DNA of 64,000 nt from Croceibacterium_A sp035626815. GTDB taxonomy: Bacteria > Pseudomonadota > Alphaproteobacteria > Sphingomonadales > Sphingomonadaceae. A program made the translations under genes and the position numbers. Location: the NCBI GenBank assembly GCA_035626815.1, contig DASPMY010000030.1, positions 5,421 to 69,420 on the forward strand, read 5' to 3'. Numbering within the stretch: the first letter of the stretch is position 1; each line of letters begins with the position of its first letter. The notes beneath the pieces are model-generated. The model searched no databases. It worked only from the letters and a program-made list of their open reading frames with translations, and was not told the DNA's origin. Below are positions 60,241 to 64,000 of this stretch, in pieces.

Positions 60241-60992
60241 GCGACAAGATCTGGACCGCCGCGCTGGTCGTCATCGGCGACGAGATTCTCTCCGGCCGGA
60301 CGCACGACAGGAACATCGCCCGGGTCGCGAGCTGGCTGCAGGTCCAGGGCATCCGGCTGATGGAAGTGCGCGTGGTGCCCGACATCGCCGAGCGCATCGC
60401 CGAGGCGGTCAACGCACTCAGGACCGCGCACGACTACCTGTTCACCACCGGCGGGATCGGCCCGACGCACGACGACATCACCGTCGACGCGGTGGCCATG
60501 GCGCTCGGCCTGCCGGTCGTCGTCCATCCGGAGGCCCGGCGGATCCTCGAGGCCTATTACGCGACCCGCGGCGGGCTCACCGAGGCGCGGCTGCGGATGG
60601 CGCGCGTGCCCGAGGGCGCCGACCTGATCCCCAACCGGATGTCGGGCGCGCCGGGCATCCGGATCGGCAACCTGCACCTGATGGCCGGCGTGCCGCACAT
60701 CGCCGCGCAGATGCTCGACGCGCTGACCGGCACGCTCGAAGGCGGCGCGCCGCTGCTGACCGAGACGATCGGCTGCTGGGTGCCCGAGAGCGAGGTCGCC
60801 GACTTGCTGCGCGAGGTCGAGAAGGCGCACGGGAACTGCGCGATCGGCAGCTACCCGTTCTTCCGCGACGGCCAGGTCGGCGCCAACTTCGTGATCCGCT
60901 CGACCGACCCGCGCGACTTGCGCAGCTGCGCCGACACGCTGTGCGAGGCGCTCGGCGACGCCGGCCACGACTTCACCCCGGGCGGCATCTAG
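60237..60992 (+). CDS. Molybdopterin-binding-domain protein (CinA N-terminal type)
   Basis: 251 residues from the ATG overlapping the monooxygenase stop (ATGA). MoaB/MogA-like domain: ALVVIGDEILSGRTHDRN, FTTGGIGPTHDDITVDAVA and a C-terminal extension (NLHLMAGVPHIAAQML). The GGIGPTHDD motif marks the COG1058 group, which includes nicotinamide-nucleotide pyrophosphatase-like (CinA) enzymes. The nicotinamide amidase half is absent. It may clean up damaged NADH or FAD; this is a family inference. Confidence 0.9.
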   Translation: MSDKIWTAALVVIGDEILSGRTHDRNIARVASWLQVQGIRLMEVRVVPDIAERIAEAVNALRTAHDYLFTTGGIGPTHDDITVDAVAMALGLPVVVHPEARRILEAYYATRGGLTEARLRMARVPEGADLIPNRMSGAPGIRIGNLHLMAGVPHIAAQMLDALTGTLEGGAPLLTETIGCWVPESEVADLLREVEKAHGNCAIGSYPFFRDGQVGANFVIRSTDPRDLRSCADTLCEALGDAGHDFTPGGI

Positions 60993-61171
60993 GGCGCGTC
61001 GTCGCGCGCCTCGTCCTGCTCGATCTCCTCGCGAACCTCGCGCGCGCCGCGTTCGGCGCGGGCGACCTCGCCGCGGCTGCCGCCCTTGTTGCGCAACCAG
61101 GCCCACACGATCGCCGCGATCAGCAGGATCGGTCCGAGGATCGTGATCAGGGTCCACAGCCAGCCGGTCAT
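60989..61171 (-). CDS. Small single-helix membrane protein
   Basis: 60 residues from ATG 61171 with AAAGG upstream. One membrane segment (WLWTLITILGPILLIAAIVW) is followed by a charged tail with many Arg and Glu (RAERGAREVREEIEQDEARDD is the type; alternating charge, likely helical). It is convergent with the molybdopterin-domain gene with a 4-bp overlap. Similar small proteins are common in sphingomonads; function unknown. Confidence 0.75.
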   Translation of the reverse strand: MTGWLWTLITILGPILLIAAIVWAWLRNKGGSRGEVARAERGAREVREEIEQDEARDDAP

Positions 61172-61262
61172 CAGCGCGCCTTTCGTTCCGCTTCGTCGTG
61201 CCAACGGTTGCGAAGCGGTCGGTTTCCCATAGACTGCCGATAACGACACGAGGGGACGCCGG

Positions 61263-62618
61263 ATGCAAAGCCCGTTCAGCGCGGCGATCGCCGACAAGCC
61301 GCTGCGGCCCTACCAGTGGCTGGTGATCGGCGCGGCGCTGGTCGTGCTGGTGATCGAGGGCATCGACCTCCAGTCGCTGCCGATCCTGACCCCGCTGATC
61401 CTCGACGACTGGGTCATCGACCGGGCCGAGTTCGGCTCGGCGCTCGCCGCGGCGCTGTTCGGGATGGCGTTCGGCTCGCTGTTCGGCGGCTGGCTCGGCG
61501 ACCGCTGGGGCCGGCTCAAGGCGCTCTACCTCGCCACGCTGATCTTCGGTCTGAGCACCATCGCCGCCGCCTACACCGACGACCCGTGGACGATGGCCGC
61601 GGTCCGCGCGCTCGGCGGGCTCGGCTTCGGGGCCGGCTATCCCAACGCGCTGGCGCTGGTCAACGACTGGGTCCCGGCGCGGCTGAGGACGTACGTCATC
61701 GCCACGCTGTCGATCGGCATCCCGCTCGGCACCGCCACCGCCGCGGCGGTGATCCCGCCGCTGATGGCCGACCACGGCTGGCGCGGCATCCTGCAGATCT
61801 TCGGCATCGGCTCGATCGTGCTCGGCACGGTGATCTTCTTCCTGCTGCGCGAGGCGCCGGGCTGGCTGCTCGCCCGCGGCCGCGGCGACGAGGCGCGCCA
61901 GAGCGCCGCCCGGGTGATCGACCCCGCCATCGAGCTCGCGCCCGAGCCGCCCAACGCCGCCGAGCAGGCCGCCGGCACCACCGCGATTGGCGTGCTCCAC
62001 GCCAGCAACACGTGGCTCAACCTCGGCATCGGCCTCAGCTTCGCCGCCTGCACCACGCTGATCTACGGCCTGTCGAGCTGGGCGACGGTGTTCCTGACCG
62101 GGGCGGGATTCACCACCGAGCAGGCGGCGAACGCGATCTTCTGGTTCGGCATCCTGTCGATGATCGGCGCGGTCGCCGCCGGCTGGCTGGTGCGCCGGTT
62201 CGGCAGCCGCGCGCTGATCGTCGGCTGCGCCACGCTGACGCTGGCCAGCATCGTCGCGCTCGGCGTGCTCATCGACCGCATCGCCCCGGCGCCGACCTGG
62301 GGCGAGCGCCAGGCGGCCTCGCTGCTCGTCGGCGTGATCGGCGGGCTGATCTCGATGAACATCGCCGGGTTCTACGCGGTGATGGCGGCCGGCTACCCGC
62401 AGAGCTGCCGCGCCGCGGCGATCGGCTTCCACCTCACCGTGGCGCGCGTCGGCGTGATCACCATGGTGTTCTTCGGCGGCACGCTGATGAACCTCGGCCG
62501 GGGCAGCTTCGTCTATTATTTCGGCACGATGGCGGCCATCTCGCTGCTGATGTTCGCCGCCGCGTTCCTCGTCGACCGCCACATCGAGCCGCTGCGCAGG
62601 GCCGCGGCGGCGGCCTGA
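61263..62618 (+). CDS. MFS transporter, aromatic acid:H+ symporter type, copy 2
   Basis: 451 residues; GAGGGGAC precedes ATG 61263. Twelve predicted helices with the AAHS-type first helix (LVIEGIDLQSLPILTPLI, acidic E and D), loop 2-3 motif GGWLGDRWGRLKA and the large central loop after helix 6. It probably imports an aromatic acid such as vanillate, protocatechuate or benzoate. It is near but not in the same unit as the O-demethylase genes. Confidence 0.92.
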   Translation: MQSPFSAAIADKPLRPYQWLVIGAALVVLVIEGIDLQSLPILTPLILDDWVIDRAEFGSALAAALFGMAFGSLFGGWLGDRWGRLKALYLATLIFGLSTIAAAYTDDPWTMAAVRALGGLGFGAGYPNALALVNDWVPARLRTYVIATLSIGIPLGTATAAAVIPPLMADHGWRGILQIFGIGSIVLGTVIFFLLREAPGWLLARGRGDEARQSAARVIDPAIELAPEPPNAAEQAAGTTAIGVLHASNTWLNLGIGLSFAACTTLIYGLSSWATVFLTGAGFTTEQAANAIFWFGILSMIGAVAAGWLVRRFGSRALIVGCATLTLASIVALGVLIDRIAPAPTWGERQAASLLVGVIGGLISMNIAGFYAVMAAGYPQSCRAAAIGFHLTVARVGVITMVFFGGTLMNLGRGSFVYYFGTMAAISLLMFAAAFLVDRHIEPLRRAAAAA

Positions 62619-62976
62619 GCGGAGTTCCGAAACCGTCACCTTAGGGCGACGAAGGCGACACCGTGTCGCCCGGCCCCCGACCCCGCCAGCCCAGGATTTC
62701 CGCGGCTTTGCGGCCCCTTGCGGCAGGGCGACACTTTCGAGAAACGGCGCGGAAAACGCCGGCCGGCCCGCAGCGCCACCCCACGTTCGCTTATCCTCAG
62801 CCTGTCGCAAGGCGGACGGCGCGGGTGCGGGCCACCGGTAGGCCGGGCGCGGGGGCGAGGGGGCCGGTTCATCCGCCACGTTAAGGCAGATTCGCGGCGT
62901 GTAGGACAGGGGTTTCGTGAAAGCGCTTGGCGCCTCGGTCCGGGTCCGGCTAACCCGCTGAGCAAGGGGGGATGCG
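62619..62976. other. 358-bp intergenic region, probably repeat-derived
   Basis: No gene supported. It holds GGCGACACCGTGTCGCC (62655-62671), a short perfect palindrome, and a second GGGCGACACT motif near 62736. Small open frames on both strands are low in quality. The arrangement resembles non-coding repeats I associate with sphingomonad genomes, but there is no second copy in this window. The promoter of the DUF2339 gene should be at the right end. Confidence 0.45.
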
Positions 62977-64000
62977 ATGGAATTTCTCGCCATCGTCGGG
63001 CTGATCGCGGCCGTCGTCCACGTGTGGCGGCGGCAGGACCGGATCGAGGCCAGGCTGGCCGAGCTCGAATGGCAGCGAGCGGACGCGGCTTACCACGCCC
63101 CGCTCGCCGAGGCGCCGCCACCGGTCGAGGAGACGCGCGCCGCACCGCCGCCGCCGGTGCCGGTGCCGGACATCGCCGCTCCCGTGCCGAGCTGGCAGCC
63201 GGCCGAACCTGACCACGACCAGGCCTATGCGGACGAGCCGGCCGGGGCTCGCGCGCGCCATGGGCTGCCGCGCCTGACGTTCGACTTCGAGGATATCTTC
63301 GGGCGCCGCCTGCCGATCTGGGCCGGCGGCATCGCGCTGGCGCTCGCCGGCATCTTCCTGGTGCGCTTCTCGATCGAAGCCGGGCTGCTGACGCCGGCCG
63401 TGCGCGTGCTGATGAGCTTCGTGTTCGGCCTCGCGCTGCTGGCCGCGGCCGAGGCGGCCTATCGCTTCGAGAGCCGAGTGCGCGACCCGCGCGTGCGCCA
63501 GGCCCTCGCCGGCGCCGGCCTCGCCACGCTTTACGCCGGGTTCTACCTCGCCGGCTCGCAATACGGTTTGATCGCCTCGGGCGCGGCGTTCCTCGGGCTC
63601 GGCGCGGTCACGATGGCGGCGATCGTCCTCTCGTTCCGCTTCGGCCTGCCGAGCGCGGTGCTCGGCCTCGTCGGCGGCTTCGCCGCCCCGGCGCTGGTTG
63701 CCAGCGAGGAAGGCAACGTCCCGCTGCTGACGCTCTACCTGGTGCTGATCACCGTCGCGCTCGCCTTCACCGGCCGCCGGCAGCAGCGGCCGTGGCTCGG
63801 CTATCTGGCGCTCGCCGGCGCGCTGGTGTGGGGCGCGCTGCTGCTCGCGGCGGGCCTCGGCGAGACCGCCGAGATCGTTGCCTTCGGGCTCTACGTCGCG
63901 CTGCTCGGGGCCGTGCTGCCGCTCGTGGCCGGCGGCGACGAACGGTGGACCGGGGCGCGGCTGGTCGCGGCGACGCTGGCCAGCGTGCAGCTCGCCGTGC
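62977..64000 (+). CDS. DUF2339 multi-spanning membrane protein (3' end outside window)
   Basis: The frame runs from ATG 62977 (AAGGGGGG 5 nt upstream) to the window edge, 341 residues visible. The N-terminus is a short hydrophobic segment (MEFLAIVGLIAAVVHVW) followed by a coiled piece and a Pro-rich linker. Then comes the family start FDFEDIFGRRLPIWAGGIAL, followed by many membrane helices. DUF2339 proteins are large membrane proteins of unknown role, usually around 900 residues. Confidence 0.9.
   Translation, partial: MEFLAIVGLIAAVVHVWRRQDRIEARLAELEWQRADAAYHAPLAEAPPPVEETRAAPPPPVPVPDIAAPVPSWQPAEPDHDQAYADEPAGARARHGLPRLTFDFEDIFGRRLPIWAGGIALALAGIFLVRFSIEAGLLTPAVRVLMSFVFGLALLAAAEAAYRFESRVRDPRVRQALAGAGLATLYAGFYLAGSQYGLIASGAAFLGLGAVTMAAIVLSFRFGLPSAVLGLVGGFAAPALVASEEGNVPLLTLYLVLITVALAFTGRRQQRPWLGYLALAGALVWGALLLAAGLGETAEIVAFGLYVALLGAVLPLVAGGDERWTGARLVAATLASVQLAV

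Noticed and set aside
62663..63212. Small frames on both strands near 62.7 kb
   Set aside because: Arg/Pro-rich translations of repeat-like DNA without ribosome sites; the real gene starts at 62977.

Overview
The window is high-GC DNA (roughly 70% by eye) from an alphaproteobacterium, most likely a member of the Sphingomonadales. The reasons are the gene families present (lignostilbene-type carotenoid oxygenases, a tetrahydrofolate-dependent O-demethylase, TonB receptor, aromatic-acid MFS transporters, many SnoaL-like proteins) and the dispersed palindromic repeats beginning GTCATTGCGAGCG. No rRNA, tRNA, CRISPR array or transposase was seen.

Layout. (1) 1-6.2 kb: the end of a type IV secretion operon, virB4 (cut by the window edge), virB6, virB9, virB10 and virB11, with overlapping stops and starts. 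(2) 6.2-7.3 kb: repeats, a small helix-turn-helix protein and an AT-richer lipoprotein gene. (3) 7.3-34 kb and 40-44 kb: an accessory catabolic region. It holds two carotenoid-oxygenase/lignostilbene-dioxygenase proteins, a vanillyl-alcohol-oxidase/p-cresol-methylhydroxylase-like flavoprotein with its cytochrome c, a quinohaemoprotein alcohol dehydrogenase, two aldehyde dehydrogenases, a zinc alcohol dehydrogenase, short-chain dehydrogenases, a GMC oxidoreductase, a MarR regulator, an MFS carrier and several SnoaL/NTF2-like proteins. Four of its control regions carry the same palindrome TAACNNNNGTTA, including the one in front of the MarR gene, which suggests one local regulon. (4) 35-40 kb: a 1655-residue RTX protein. 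(5) 43.9-50.8 kb: a peptide-export locus made of an outer-membrane factor, a HlyD adaptor, a C39-peptidase ABC exporter, a 2-oxoglutarate/Fe(II) oxygenase, an unfamiliar protein with an NGYHR motif, and a 63-residue precursor. The precursor has a colicin-V-type leader and a Ser-Lys repeat core. This is the best candidate for an undescribed system. (6) 51-57.8 kb: an IclR regulator, a LigM/DesA-like O-demethylase, a hydrolase, a MetF-like reductase and two tandem FolD proteins, together a C1/folate module for methoxy groups. Sites resembling TTCGCANNTSTGAA lie at both the iclR promoter and the divergent control region of this module. (7) 57.8-64 kb: CorA, a Baeyer-Villiger-type monooxygenase, a molybdopterin-binding-domain protein, a second aromatic-acid MFS transporter and the start of a DUF2339 membrane protein.

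The chemistry fits together as uptake (TonB receptor, MFS), side-chain oxidation (flavoprotein/cytochrome c, PQQ and Zn alcohol dehydrogenases, aldehyde dehydrogenases), stilbene or propenyl cleavage (two dioxygenases beside NTF2-like proteins) and O-demethylation feeding folate C1 oxidation. Substrates are inferred from families, not shown. Many gene pairs overlap as ATGA or GTGA, so translation is probably coupled within operons.
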